Source: Glomus cerebriforme
Taxonomy: Eukaryota > Glomeromycota > Glomeromycetes > Glomerales > Glomeraceae
NCBI GenBank assembly: GCA_003550305.1
Contig: QKYT01000018.1
Coordinates: forward strand, 136,080 to 200,079
DNA: 64,000 nt
Direction: 5' to 3'
The notes below the pieces were generated by a model. It searched no databases, was not told the origin of the DNA, and saw only the letters and a list, made by a program, of their open reading frames with translations. The translations under genes and the position numbers were made by a program. Below, in pieces: positions 1 through 11,948 of this stretch. Each line of letters begins with the position of its first letter. The first letter of the stretch is position 1.

Positions 1-1077
1 GTATTTATCGACCGGTATCAGTTTGGTCAAAAACTGAACTGAATGTTTCGGTAAATTACTGATACCGATACTGATAATTTCAGTTCAGTATCAGTTTTGG
101 CAAATATCGAACCGAACTGAACCGATTGGGGCCCTACTGGAGATTAGTACTAGCATCTGATCTTAATATTTCATGCTAATTTGAAGATCCAATATGTTGA
201 GGGAAGATTTAGATGAACTGGATAAAAGGTATTCATATTGAGAGAAGATTCAGAAAGACTGGTTGGAAGGATTATTTTGGTGCTAGTACTGGAGTATAGG
301 GAAAAATCAGAGCATAGTAATATCTAAGGAGGGTCTTGTTTGCAATTCCCATTCTAAGAACTCAGTACAATGGGTGAGGTTTTTCCATATAATGGTAGAG
401 GATTTTATCACAAACCAAATTCTTTATGTATTCTGACTATATGTACTGAAATACTAAAAATAAAGAGATTGTTAATCATTTTGTCTTTGAAAAAAAATAG
501 ATATTAGATATGAACATAGATATCTAAGCAAAATATTGCAAACAGTATTTAAATACAACACTGTAAATAGCTATTACTAAATAATATAATTATATTATTT
601 GGTAATGGCTTAATCTAGATTATGAGATTATTATATACCCTATATATAACCAATTAATCTATGGTAGCCGTATACCCTATGTATATCCATTTAACCTATA
701 GGTAGCCATAACTGTCAGCTGTTGCAATAGTGTAAAAATTTTGATATTGGTATAACAAAGCTTCAGTTTATATAAATGTTATTATACACTGATATACTAA
801 TTGCTCGAACAAAATATTAAAAAAATCACATAGTTTTTTCCTTTTTAGATAATGCCATTTAATATTATGTTCACATAACATTCGTATGTAAATCTTTCTA
901 ATTTTGAAAGTTACACTGAATGCTGTACACAAAATTTTTCGGGAAAAATATAAGAAATCTTTGCCGATATAAATGAAATATTTTTTTTTGTCAGTTCACA
1001 TTTAATTTTTTAAATATTTGACCTTTAAGGTAATTGTATTATCTAACTCCCTTAACAAAATCCTAATTTTTAACATT
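1..1077. other. Upstream intergenic DNA with repetitive edge
   Basis: There is no convincing gene here. Bases 1-140 are less A+T-rich than the rest and consist of degenerate, self-similar copies of an ACCGATACTGATA-like word on both strands, which looks like the edge of a dispersed repeat that continues outside the window. Bases 632-708 hold an imperfect direct duplication of about 38 bp (two copies built on TATACCCTAT and ending in GGTAGCC). The rest is A+T-rich and shows nothing. Confidence 0.4.
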
Positions 1078-2514
1078 ATGGGGCAAAAATATCTCAATGG
1101 TGATGTATTTGAATATATAAAAAGTTTTGATCATCGTTTTTTAACTAAAGAACAAGAATTGTTAATTGATAAACTAATATTAGATGAAGAATTAAAAGAA
1201 CGTTATAAAATATATGGTTTATGTAAAGAATGTAAACAACCTAATACCGGAGGAAATATGTATTCTGGAAATTTATGGTGTCAATCATGTAACGCTAAAC
1301 ATTTTCAACAAAATTGGACAAGTGGAAATTCTTATGTTGATAAATTAATTCTAGAATCTCAGCTTAATGCAAGAAATCGTTGGGAAAAATTAGAATGGAT
1401 TGAGTACAATAGATTTAAAAATATTGAATATATTACAAAAGGAGGTTTTGGAACAATTTATAAAGCAATCTGGAAGGATGGGAGAATAGAACATTGGAAT
1501 TATGAAACTAATCAATGGAAGAGATTTAATAATACTACTGTTGCTTTAAAGTATTTAAATAATTCAAAAGATATAACATTGGAATTTTTAAATGAGGTAA
1601 TATTTTAATGCATAATTTTAATCAATATTTAAAATGAAAACTAATTTTTTTTTACTTTTTATTAGATTAATTTACACTTGAAAATGAGTAATTCAGAAAA
1701 TATGATTAAATTTTATGGAATTACTAAAGATTCTAAAACAAATGATTTTATGATGGTAATGGAATATGCAGAAGATGGTAATTTAAGACAAACATTAAAT
1801 AGAGATTTTAATAAATTGAACTGTAGGAGTAAACTTTATATTCTAAGAGAAATTGTACATAGTCTTAGTGATATCCATAAAGAGGGATTAACTCATCAGG
1901 ATTTTCATAGTGGTAATATATTAAATTTTAATTATTCTTCTAAGATCACTGATTTAGGATTATGTAAACCAGCAAATGAAAAACCGGACAATAAAAAAGT
2001 TTATGGAGTATTACCATATGTAGCTCCTGAAGTTTTAAGAGGAAAAAAATATACACAAGAAAGTGATGTTTATAGCATTGGAATTATTATATATGAAGTA
2101 TATAATGGATTACCTCCTTATTATGATATGATTCACGATGAGTTTTTAGCAATAAAAATCTGTCTAGGACTTAGACCAAGATTTAATATTAAAGTCCCTC
2201 AATTAATAAATGATTTAGCTAAACAATGTGTAGATGCAGATCCATCAAAAAGACCAACCGCAGAATATTTATATAAAAATTTTTATCAATGGTATTGGGA
2301 TTCACGTGAAAATAAAAATAGTGAAATTTATAAACAAAATAAAGAAGCAGACAAATGTAATGAAAAACGATTATCATTTACAAAATCATCAATTAATACT
2401 AATTTTACTTATAGTACACATCCTCAAGCTATTTATACTAGTAGACTATTGAATTTTAATAATTTACCAGAACCAAAAAATGCAGATGAAAAGAAAGAAT
2501 ATTCAGGTAATTAA
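1078..2514 (+). CDS. Protein kinase (CxxC N-terminus, Rhizophagus-type TKL-like)
   Basis: Two exons, 1078-1596 and 1666-2514, are joined by a 69-bp GT-AG intron in phase 0 and give about 455 residues. The start is the ATG of MGQKYLNGD; an upstream in-frame TTG is not used. A short cysteine module (CKECKQP then WCQSCNAKHF, about residues 46-80) precedes the kinase domain, as is common in the expanded glomeromycete kinases. Kinase landmarks are visible: glycine loop GGFGTIY, ATP-binding lysine in VALKYL, catalytic HQDFHSGN (HQD for HRD), ITDLGL (DLG for DFG) and VAPEVL. All catalytic residues are present, so it is probably active on Ser/Thr. The C-terminal tail of about 70 residues is low-complexity and lacks Sel1 repeats. 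Substrate and pathway are unknown. Confidence 0.92.
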
Positions 2515-3893
2515 AACGATTTAATATAATTTGGTTTAAATAGTACTATATCCATTAATGTATTCTATTGTAGTATCTATAGAACCTATTGATTTTACTA
2601 AACTTAATATTGATTCTTAAGGTAAATTTTTAAATGATTTAAATGATTTTAAAATTATTTAAAGCGGTCAGTAATTAGATTTTCATTTTTTTTTATTTTA
2701 TTTTAATTTACAGACTAAATTGCCGTTTAACAATATAATAGTTGGATAATGAAATCGAATTTTATCTTTATATTGTACTAGGTTTTTTGATTTTAAATAA
2801 CTTGGATTTTTTTATTTGAAATGTTTTATCATAATTGTTTTTAGATATGTTAATAAAAAGTAATTAAAGTGCAAATTTGTCCATTAAAATTTTGATATTA
2901 ATGAAATTTTTTTTAATAATTACACAGTGAAATTTGATATATCGAAATAGTCTCTCCATTGTTGAAAATTTTTCAAAAATCCATTATATCAAAGTTTAAA
3001 TATATCAAAAGTAAATATCTATTATATCAATTTTACTAATTTCACTATATACTGTATATCTATTTACATCATTCCAACACAAATCATATTTTGAGTTGAC
3101 TAATCATGTCTTTCTTGGTCATGAATATATAACATTTTGTGATTATCATAATTGAATTCAAGCTTTGCAAAATTTCTATATATTTATCAATGATGTGTCC
3201 GATTTTACATTTGCAATTACAGAAAAGAAAAAACTCGAATTTGAATTTCTTATGATAAATCTATGAATAGCCATCGTCTTTTAAATGAAATTTATTAAAA
3301 TCATTCACAATGTAATCGGCATATAAATCCGACTATCATTTATTTGCAGGACGCTAGGACTACGCTAGGTAAGTTGTGATAACTGTGATATGTCACTATC
3401 ATTTCTAGTGTACATCATATCAAAACTATACTAAGGGAATTCGTTATTGCCATATATCGAATAAAGATAAAATAATTTTTTTTTTATTCATGAAATTCGT
3501 TCTGATACAATGCAACAATATATCAAATATTCAATTACATCATTGAAAAAATTTATAACTAACATTATAACATCGACGCACCCTTTAACGACGAACAGCT
3601 ACAGCTAAGAGTTCGACCATCAATTTAACATTTTGGAATTATTAACTTTATTCCACGTGATATATATAAATTTTTTGGCGCTAAATGCGCTTCACCTATT
3701 TGTTTGTAGGATATTCGGCTCGGTATTTTCCGAACTAGCGAACTAAAAAAAAATTTTAAGCCGTTTTGGATATGGGATAACTTGTAATATTTAAATACCA
3801 GATTTGGGCAAAATGATCAACTATCATTTGATCGAAACATTACAAAATAATTGCATAGCATACAGTTATGTATCACCTTATAATCTTCCCACT

Positions 3894-3925
<32 letters not shown>

Positions 3926-3972
3926 GAAAAAAGAAAGGAAAAAAAATATTTTTTCCTTTGAAAAACTTCAAT
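2515..3972. other. Intergenic, contains a possible small MITE
   Basis: This is A+T-rich DNA between the kinase and F-box genes. A weak inverted-repeat element is listed separately at 2925-3046. A 25-base poly(A) run lies at about 3900-3925, just before the F-box start codon. No coding segment is evident. Confidence 0.4.
2925..3046. mobile_element. Possible pogo/Tigger-like MITE remnant
   Basis: The segment starts CAGTGAAATTTGATATATCG and ends with TTTACTAATTTCACT, so the ends are inverted around GTGAAATT. The interior is built of ATATCGAA/TTATATCAA words. Termini of the CAGTGAAA type are typical of pogo/Tigger-derived elements. The inverted repeats are degenerate and no clear target duplication is seen, so this is tentative. 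Confidence 0.3.
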
Positions 3973-5679
3973 ATGGCCACAAGAATACCACCAGAAATTT
4001 TACATACAATTTTCAAAGAATTAGAAAATCAACATTTATCAAAATATTTACTCGTTTGCAAATATTGGTGTTCAAATATTTTACCAATATTATGGAGTAA
4101 TCCTTTGGAAATTATGTATTGGCATTATCATTATCGAGTCATTCAAGTATACATCTCATGCCTGAGTAAAGAATCAAAACGAATTTTGAGAGAATATGAT
4201 ATCATACATGAAGTGACAGATGAGAGCTACAAGGTTACGTATGATTATACAGAATATTTAAGAGAAGTTGAATTTAATGGATTATATGAAGCATGTGGAA
4301 ATTGGTTATATCATATTAATGATTCAATTAATAATATTAATACAGGAGAAGGTGATGATTATGATGATGGAGAAGATTTCGCTACAAGATTATTTAACAA
4401 ATGTTTTAATTATGCTAGATTTGGTGAAAGTGGATTATTATATAATTCGATCAGAAGACCAAAAAAAGATATTTTACATGATAAACAACTACAAAATAGA
4501 ATAATATTTAAAGAATTATTAAAATTATTTGTAGAAAATCATTCAATCCGGTTTAAATTAATAATTCCAAATGGATTTTATACATTTAATCATTTATCTG
4601 TAATTCCTGAAGTTATTCCTAATGGATCACATTTAGATCTTATGAGAATTAATAGTAATATTCATCATTCTATTTTGGAAACTTTAAGTTCAACGTTCAA
4701 ATCTATTGAAAAGTTGACTATCAAGTGTGATGATGATGATGAAGGTTTAGCTTCATATTTGAGTAATGGACTTCCAACAATTAATTTTTTAAAGATTCAT
4801 TTAACGAATAAAGATATGCCAAAATTATCTAATTCAATTAATGAGATCTTAATTAAAAATAAGGATAATTTAATTCATCTTTGGTTAAAACAAGGAGGAA
4901 GTTGTTTTAATTTGGATATGTTTAAACAATGTAAGAATTTAAAAACGTTAAGAATAACAGATTCACATTTATCAGATGCAAAAAATATGAAACCTTCATT
5001 TTGGACGGAAGATACTTTACTTCCATTTATATCCTCTTCTCCTATAAATTCATTAAATAGGTTAACAGAATTTAGTTTAAGCATTGATGCGAGTATAAAT
5101 TTACTTCATCTTTCAATTATTATTCAAAATACTTGTGGACTTTTAGAATATTTATTTTTAAAATGGGAGATTGAACAAGATCCACAAAATTCTTGTTTAT
5201 TATTTCAAAGTATTTTTGATAATTGTCAAAGATTATGTGGAATTTTTATTACAATATCTATTGAAACTATAAAATTTATACCAAAATTTTTAATAGAATG
5301 CCCAAAATTAAAATATTTAGGTATTGATTGTTTAAAAAAAGATATTTTAGATCTCACCGATTGGTTACCTAAAATTGGTACTGCCATTTATAATAGGAAT
5401 AATAATCATTTTTTAACTCAAATTGAATTATTAGGTTTTTATTTTAAATTTATTTCTAGTATTAAATCTTTTAATGAATTTTTAGATGATTGTTCTAATA
5501 ATGATGATGATAAAAGAAAAGATGATTTATTAGAATTGTATTTTCATAATGCTATTGATTGGATGAATGAAGAGAATATTATTTTATTAAGAAAATATGC
5601 TAATTCTGATAAAATTCAATATTCTTTAAGCGAAATTGATGAATCTTGGCTTTATAGTATTGATAGTCATGGTATATAG
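3973..5679 (+). CDS. F-box protein with LRR-like C-terminal region
   Basis: This is a single-exon gene of 568 residues. The chosen ATG (context TTCAATATGGCC) begins MATRIPPEILHTIFKELE, the canonical start of a fungal F-box. The in-frame extension upstream is encoded by a poly(A) tract (poly-Lys) and is rejected. The F-box covers about residues 3-45 (IPPEILHTIF, LLVCKYWCSNILPILW). The rest shows leucine-rich, irregular repeats of the form KNLKTLRITDSHL and LKYLGIDCL, as in SCF substrate-recognition subunits. Acidic asparagine/aspartate loops occur near residues 125-140 and close to the C-terminus. The expected role is linking a target to Skp1/Cullin for ubiquitination; the substrate cannot be inferred. 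F-box genes of this type are massively expanded in Rhizophagus. Confidence 0.88.
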   Translation: MATRIPPEILHTIFKELENQHLSKYLLVCKYWCSNILPILWSNPLEIMYWHYHYRVIQVYISCLSKESKRILREYDIIHEVTDESYKVTYDYTEYLREVEFNGLYEACGNWLYHINDSINNINTGEGDDYDDGEDFATRLFNKCFNYARFGESGLLYNSIRRPKKDILHDKQLQNRIIFKELLKLFVENHSIRFKLIIPNGFYTFNHLSVIPEVIPNGSHLDLMRINSNIHHSILETLSSTFKSIEKLTIKCDDDDEGLASYLSNGLPTINFLKIHLTNKDMPKLSNSINEILIKNKDNLIHLWLKQGGSCFNLDMFKQCKNLKTLRITDSHLSDAKNMKPSFWTEDTLLPFISSSPINSLNRLTEFSLSIDASINLLHLSIIIQNTCGLLEYLFLKWEIEQDPQNSCLLFQSIFDNCQRLCGIFITISIETIKFIPKFLIECPKLKYLGIDCLKKDILDLTDWLPKIGTAIYNRNNNHFLTQIELLGFYFKFISSIKSFNEFLDDCSNNDDDKRKDDLLELYFHNAIDWMNEENIILLRKYANSDKIQYSLSEIDESWLYSIDSHGI

Positions 5680-8087
5680 GATCTTTTTTTTTTTTTTTTT
5701 TTTTAATTTATGATAATTTATTTTAAAAAAAAATAAATATATAAATATATAAATCTGCTATAAAATATGTCAATCATTCAGGAATCGTGACACTTTTTTA
5801 TCGAATAAAAGATTTATACATTTGTCACGTGACTTAACTAATATTTGTAAGGAAATGATACACGCAAAATTTTACGTACTATGAAAAAATTCAGTCTTAG
5901 TCAAGCCAATCAAATCGCATGTAAACAATTTTTTTTTTTTTGTTCGCTCATCAATGGTTTTTTTATCTATTAATTCAATTTTAATATATTCTTACCTTTC
6001 ATAAAATTTCTTTTAGTGCTAGAAATTTTTCAGTTAACATTAATCATTAGCCATTATATTTACAAACCAATTCTTTTGGTTAAATCTTAAGTAACTCTTA
6101 AATAATAAAAGATTTTGATATTGATTATTTCAAAAATACAGTTCATTTCTCATTTTTTTTGGTTAAGATCTGTGCAATTAAAATAAAAATATTTTTTTTT
6201 TTTGTATTTAATAATGGAATTTTAAAATTACACATTTGTTGTATTATATAATAAAAAATAATGCACTGAGGAAATAAATAACAAATAAAACTTGAGATAT
6301 CCAATATTTTTGACAAATTGTAATATGAGGTATAATAAAACTACAAATTTTTAAGGGAATAATTAACAATAATAAAATCCTAAGAACAAAGAATAAAAGA
6401 TAAAAAAAGATTTTAAAGATATGTAAAATATTATAGTTTTTCAAACTATAAATAGGTCCGAAATATACAAATAAGAAGCAAGTAGAAATATCTAGTAATT
6501 AATTTGTTACTGTTTAATTAATGGTACAATAAGAAATGTCCCAGAGTCATCATAATATAGATTGGTGCTGATTCTTCAAATGCCAGAAAATTCTGAAGGA
6601 TATCAATACCAGTATTATCTTATTTCCAAATGCTTCCTTGCATTAAGAATCTTTTATCCCAGTAACTGAGTCAGATTTAATTTAGTTAGAAAACTTGTTT
6701 TTAATTAGAATTTTCCATGTGAAATTTATTCAAAATACATTTCAATAAAATAATGTTCGATAACAATGAATTTTCATTCTTTGATAATATAGATTGAGCT
6801 TTAAGTTAAAGTATTTTTGTTAGTAGATTATAATTCTATAATTATGTAAAAAGATTTTAATTCTTATTAAACTACTACCACTTTCTAATTGAATTAAAAT
6901 AAATATAATTACAACAGTTTTGTAGCTGAGTATATGGAGATTTTGTTTGATTGTAAAAAATGTTGTTTAATATATCACACAAATATCTTTGTATTTGTCC
7001 AGATTACATTGTGCTGGTAATGAGTATCATATAAATTTTGTTCTTTATGAGAACTAATAACCAAATTATTAACTTTAAATAAATAGACCAAAACTGTCAA
7101 AACTATTAATACTAAAAACTATAATTATTCTTTCTTCTATTTAATCTTAAATCTACCTTATTTAACAGATAAGATTTTTAATTCATAAAAAAAATGATAG
7201 AAATATGATTTTAAAATTAAAGTATACAAAAAAATTTAATATTAACATAATCAATAGTACTTGAGAATACTGTTACCAAACGTTTGAGAACAATTACATA
7301 ATTGAAAACTTATTATCAGATCATAGTGAAAATGGTGAAAATAATAGTAATTATTATCACAGATCCTTGGAAATTGTTCAAAGGTTTTTTAATTACTAAT
7401 ATAATCTATCCAGGTTATTTTACTCTTGGATTCTACTATTATACATAACTTTCCCAATATTTTATAATTTTAAAAATATAATTATTTATTTTTTTTTTTG
7501 ATATTTTTAAGAACTAGAAGTGATTAAAAATCATTTAAATATATATTTTTTCTTATTTTAATTATTGAATTTAAATTATTATTTTAATACATTTTATGTA
7601 AGTTTAATAATCTTTAGTGAAAATTTTGATATATATTTTTTTATTAAAAATAGTTTATTGTTCTTATAATATAATCTACGCAAGTGATCAAAGAAGAGAG
7701 AAAGTAAAGATTACCAGATTGATATTAAATATTAAATAAAATTATTTGTTAACTAATAAAAATTAATAATAGGAACGAATAAAAATAAATAGATGATTAA
7801 AATTGTAAAACAATTATTACATTTATTACGTTTATTATATTATAATATTTGCTATTATCCGTCGAATAATTTTGATTTAACATATAATGCCAGGTAGTGT
7901 TTATAAGACAGCTGGATATATTTCTAAATTCTCCTCCTTCTCCTTCTTTTCCAAACCTGCAGTATATCATTTTCAATTTAAATATTAAATATTATTAATA
8001 ATTAACAAAATCTGGATTAATAGTATCATCATTAACTATCAAATAAAATTATTCATTTATAATTATAAATTCAGATTTATACCAAAT
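5680..8087. other. Gene-poor A+T-rich intergenic DNA
   Basis: No coding region or structured repeat could be supported in this 2.4-kb stretch. It contains homopolymer runs of T (for example at 5686-5704 and 5931-5941) and scattered short open frames typical of A+T-rich DNA. Confidence 0.4.
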
Positions 8088-8343
8088 AATCCCCTGTCGC
8101 ACTAAGTGTCACTCATGATTACCTTCAGTCTAATTTTTTGCATATGTTTATAGGTGACCGGGAATCTTCATTTACTTATTTCCCGGTCTCATATTGATAG
8201 CCGGGAAATTTCTAAGTTTTATAAGTACTGTTTATAAAGAGATAAAGGTTAATAAAAAAGAAAATAGATCACTATAAATTGTTAAAATAGTTAAAATAGT
8301 TTATCATGTGTATATTTAATGAGTGACACGCTCCTGGGGATTA
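8088..8343. repeat. Inverted-repeat element (possible MITE)
   Basis: The left arm reads TAATCCCC, an 11-base spacer, then GTGTCACTCAT (8088-8116). The right arm reads ATGAGTGACAC, a 6-base spacer, then GGGGATTA (8318-8343). The arms are exact inverted copies apart from the spacers, and enclose about 200 bp. A second hairpin, GACCGGGAA...TTTCCCGGTC, lies inside at 8157-8190. No transposase is present, so this could be a non-autonomous transposon. Confidence 0.5.
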
Positions 8344-8346
8344 CCC

Positions 8347-8429
8347 ATTTATTTCATGGGGAGGGGAATACCATTGTTTTTTCCCTTCGGGAAAAAACCC
8401 TATTATTCCCAACTCCCCATGAAATAAAT
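8347..8429. repeat. Long near-perfect hairpin
   Basis: An 83-bp inverted repeat has arms of about 40 bp and a TTCG turn at 8386-8389. The outer 17 bases (ATTTATTTCATGGGGAG) pair perfectly with AACTCCCCATGAAATAAAT at the other end. The inner TTTTTTCCC/GGAAAAAA also pairs, with a small mismatched internal loop. It abuts the preceding inverted-repeat element and may be part of the same unit. It is not in a recognisable gene. Confidence 0.6.
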
Positions 8430-8480
8430 AATACTAAAATACCATCATTCATGAATATTTATGAAATAAAATAATATAAT

Positions 8481-9347
8481 AGTTATAGTCCGTGCAAAGA
8501 AATGATTTGCAACAAGTAATGATCAGTCCGATGTTTATACAGTATATCTACCAAAATATGATCGAATAGACCAAGAAAATTTCTTCTCTACCATGCCTAC
8601 TCCCTCCTTAAAATGAAACAGTGCACCATTAACAAATAACGAAAAATTGATGATAATTAATGTTTATAATCACTTTTTTGGAGCTAATTCTATAGAAAAA
8701 AACCATCAGATGCTTACATTACGCAAGTGAGTTGTTGAAATACTGGGTGTAGCCAAAAGCACAGTTGGGAATGTAGTATCAGACTGGAAAAAGCGTGGAT
8801 TTACACAACATAATACTCTCCTAAATCTCAACCTAATGAAAGTTGTCTCAGAACTTTTGCGTATAAAAATTTTGAATGCCAATAAAACAACAGAACAAAT
8901 TTCCATACCTATCCTACGAGGCTACGACAGTTTCTTTCTGAATAAGAATATATTTTTCTAAATGGATAATCATCAAGCCTCCCTATCACTGTGAACTTTA
9001 GTTGAGGGTGTTTGGACGGTCATAAAGGGTGAAGTTGCAGGGTCAGGTCTACATCAAAACCTTTTATCCATTCGAAATACACTTTTAAATGTATTTAAAA
9101 ATAAAATAAACTCACAAGTTATAGTTGGGTTTTAGAGAAGAGCATTTAAAAATGCTAAGGAATATTTTTTGAGTCTGACGAAGGCGCACAATTAATTAAT
9201 GATCGATTCTGATAATGATCTGTAATTTGACCTAATATCCATATTTTCATACTTACGAATATTTACTGATGCATTTTAAATAAAAAAAAAATTTTTTTAT
9301 TATTAACGTTTTTTTGAAGTACAAATCTTTTGCACCGGACCATAACT
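8481..9347 (+). mobile_element. Decayed Tc1/mariner-like DNA transposon
   Basis: Terminal inverted repeats are visible. The left end AGTTATAGTCCGTGCAAAGA (8481-8500) matches the reverse complement of TCTTTTGCACCGGACCATAACT (9326-9347), with one substitution and two indels. Inside, about 8727-8810 encodes a helix-turn-helix-like peptide (VVEILGVAKSTVGNVVSDWK), preceded by an in-frame stop, typical of the N-terminal DNA-binding part of Tc1-family transposases. A later fragment near 9007 (GVWTVIKGEV) resembles a transposase C-terminal part, and a stop follows within about 40 codons. Most of the catalytic domain is missing. The element is clearly dead and is too short at about 870 bp. Confidence 0.6.
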
Positions 9348-10859
9348 TAATTAAAATATATTACATAAAATAGTTATACTATTTCAGTTAAATCAGTTTG
9401 AAATTATTATCGAATTGCTAAATTTAAAATTATTTTGGTGGAAAAAAAAATATTTTAAATTAATCTAGTAGACTAATACAGTATTTGGATGGTAGACGGA
9501 CATTTATTTTAAAACAAGTTAAACAAGATTTACAAATAATTCAAATTTATTAAACAATTATTATTTAATTGTTACAAATCGTAATTAAAATGTTAATACA
9601 ATAAATACATACGATTTTATAATCTACAAGTTATCATTCATAATTATTAATATGTAATTTTAATTAAGCAAGATAAAAAAAAAAATTTGACTATCTTATG
9701 AATTTTCTAGAATTCCGTTCAATGGTTATTTTTATCTGTTATATCAAAAAAAAAAATAAAATAAAATAAAAAAAAATTAAAAAGGTTGTATTATGAGAGT
9801 AAATCGTATAAATCGACAAGTTTTTTTTATCATTTTTAAAATAGCCCAAATATTTTTTTGAACACAATTCCTTATATATAAGATCTAATAAACATAAAAA
9901 ATTTTGTGAAAATTAAACTTTAACTTTAAAAAATTACCAATTAATTTTTTTTTTCACGTTGGAAAAAAAACAAGATTTCCGCAAAATTACCATCAAAAAA
10001 ATTTTTAAAATGTGTACATTTAATAATGTACAACTTTTGATTGTAAATTTAAGGAAACCATGAAAAGTCGATCAAATATTAAAAAAAGAAACTCATTCAA
10101 ATGAAAAATTTAATAAAATGTATTTTTTATTTTGATCTTTTTAATAAATTAAGTTTAACCATTTATATTAACTACATTATGATTTTTTTTATGAACAATG
10201 ATTAATTAAATTCGGCATTGTATTTATTATTATATTTATAGTAGCGGAGGTTGGTCCGATAGACCGGAATGTCTAAATATAGTATCTCTAACAATACCCC
10301 TGGATTATCTACAAAAAAGTAGGTATTGAAAGAAGAATCAAATATTGAATGACACTTTATGTAGTAATTTGATACTTTGTTAAGAATTAAAGTTAAATTA
10401 AAGTTATCAGATATCGATTTCGGACCATTTGTTGGTATTTCATCAAAAAATCCGATAAAGAATTTTTCTTTTTTTTTTTTTTAAAAAAAAAAAAGTAAAA
10501 AAAAAAATAAAAAATCCCCATATTTTTTTTTTAAACCCTCCATCTTAATTTTTAAATCGAAATCATATCTCATACTTAAATCTCGAAAAGACGGTTGAAA
10601 CATAATTTTTTTATTTGTACACTTTATTTTCACCTTTTTTTTTCACGGAATTCGCCATATGGAAAATGTTATATATAAAAAATATTGGTTTTTTTTTCTT
10701 TTTTCTTATTTTTTCTTTGTTGTTGTTTTTTTTTTTGTTTTTTTTTAACCACACTAATATTAAAGAGAGTCTAAGTTTGTTTTTTTTTGGATAAACTATA
10801 ATATATACGATTATTATTATTAAATAAATATTTTTTAAAGCTTATAATAAAAACAGAAT
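9348..10859. other. Intergenic A+T-rich DNA
   Basis: This lies between the transposon remnant and the 3' end of the first methyltransferase. It has long T and A homopolymers (for example 10470-10520 and 10686-10745). Nothing coding could be supported. Confidence 0.4.
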
Positions 10860-11948
10860 TTACTCCTTTTTCTGGACGCAAATCCTATGAATAAAATAAT
10901 ATGGCTTATAGAGCTCACATTCAATCTCGATCTTATCTACGAGATTATTAACATCCTTTGGTTGGACCTTCATCATTTTCCCAAGTGGACCTTGGTAAGC
11001 ATATCTACAATGTTCTTTACAAAGTAGGGTACCAATTTTCCCTATTTTATTGGTATAACAACCTAATTGTAAATACCCTTTATCATGAAGTACAGTTGGT
11101 GAAAAGGACAAGGTTGATTTGATGAGGGATTGATGACGTTTAGCCATTTGTGGGTTAAGATTACGGGACATTAATCCATTACAAACTAATCATAATAGAA
11201 CGAATAAAATGTTAATAATAATAATAAAAAAAAATATAAATATATAATACATATATATATAAAAATTTAATTATGATTTATAATTTTTACCTGTTAAATT
11301 TAATTGTTTTAACGTTGGCCCACAATTGGTCATCTCAAATTCTGGATCACATATTTCTAACCATCCACCTGGTTTAAGTACACGTGCAAGCTCCTTATAT
11401 ACAAAGGATTCCCATTCTGGTTCTGTGAACTCACTCCCTAGAGCTTGTATATGAACAAATTCAAATGTATTATCTTCAAAGGGTAATCCCTCTGAAAGGT
11501 CATGTTGGAGAAATTGTACATTACTCGGAAATGTGGATTTTGGAAAGAGTGGTAACTTATCGAGTCCAATATAACTAGGTTTTGAATAGTCAGCTGCCAT
11601 TTCTATTACCCAAAATCCAGAACCACATCTTTTAATAAAGAAAATATATATATATGTATTATATATATATATATATACGGTATATAAATAATTATATTCT
11701 CGAAAAAAAAAAAAAAAAGATTAAAATAATTACCCAACATCTAAAATTTTTGCATCAGGATCTGATAAAATATCTTGAATAGGTGAAGAAAAATTTCCTT
11801 TAAAGATTTCTCTTATTACAACGTGAACTAAATGTTCTTTTTCGTCAAAATCTCCCTTTGTTTCGTATTTATAAGTTGAAAATAATTCATAATAGTTGGA
11901 TGCCCAACTGGTTGGTTTAGGAGCTTTTTTAGAGAAACGGTTCCCCAT
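10860..11948 (-). CDS. SAM-dependent methyltransferase, MGN paralogue 1
   Basis: Three exons on the minus strand, 11948-11734, 11628-11291 and 11185-10860, all with GT-AG introns, give 292 residues. The N-terminus MGNRFSKK fits an N-myristoylation signal (Gly2, Ser6, Lys7), which would place the protein at a membrane. A class I methyltransferase fold follows: motif I ILDVGCGSGFW (about 68-78, interrupted by intron 1 at its second glycine), the acidic SAM-ribose loop YIGLDKLPLF, the aromatic/acidic motif GLPFEDNTFEFVHI, and RVLKPGGWLEICDPE. It belongs to the LaeA-like/TAM-type family common in early-diverging fungi; the substrate is unknown. Intron positions and phases are identical in the two paralogues further right. 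Its active-site strand has EFVHIQALGS where the others have DFIHMQFL. Confidence 0.88.

Noticed and set aside
3868..3972. Upstream N-terminal extension of the F-box protein
   Set aside because: It is encoded by a poly(A) tract giving a run of lysines; the ATG at 3973 starts directly with a canonical F-box.
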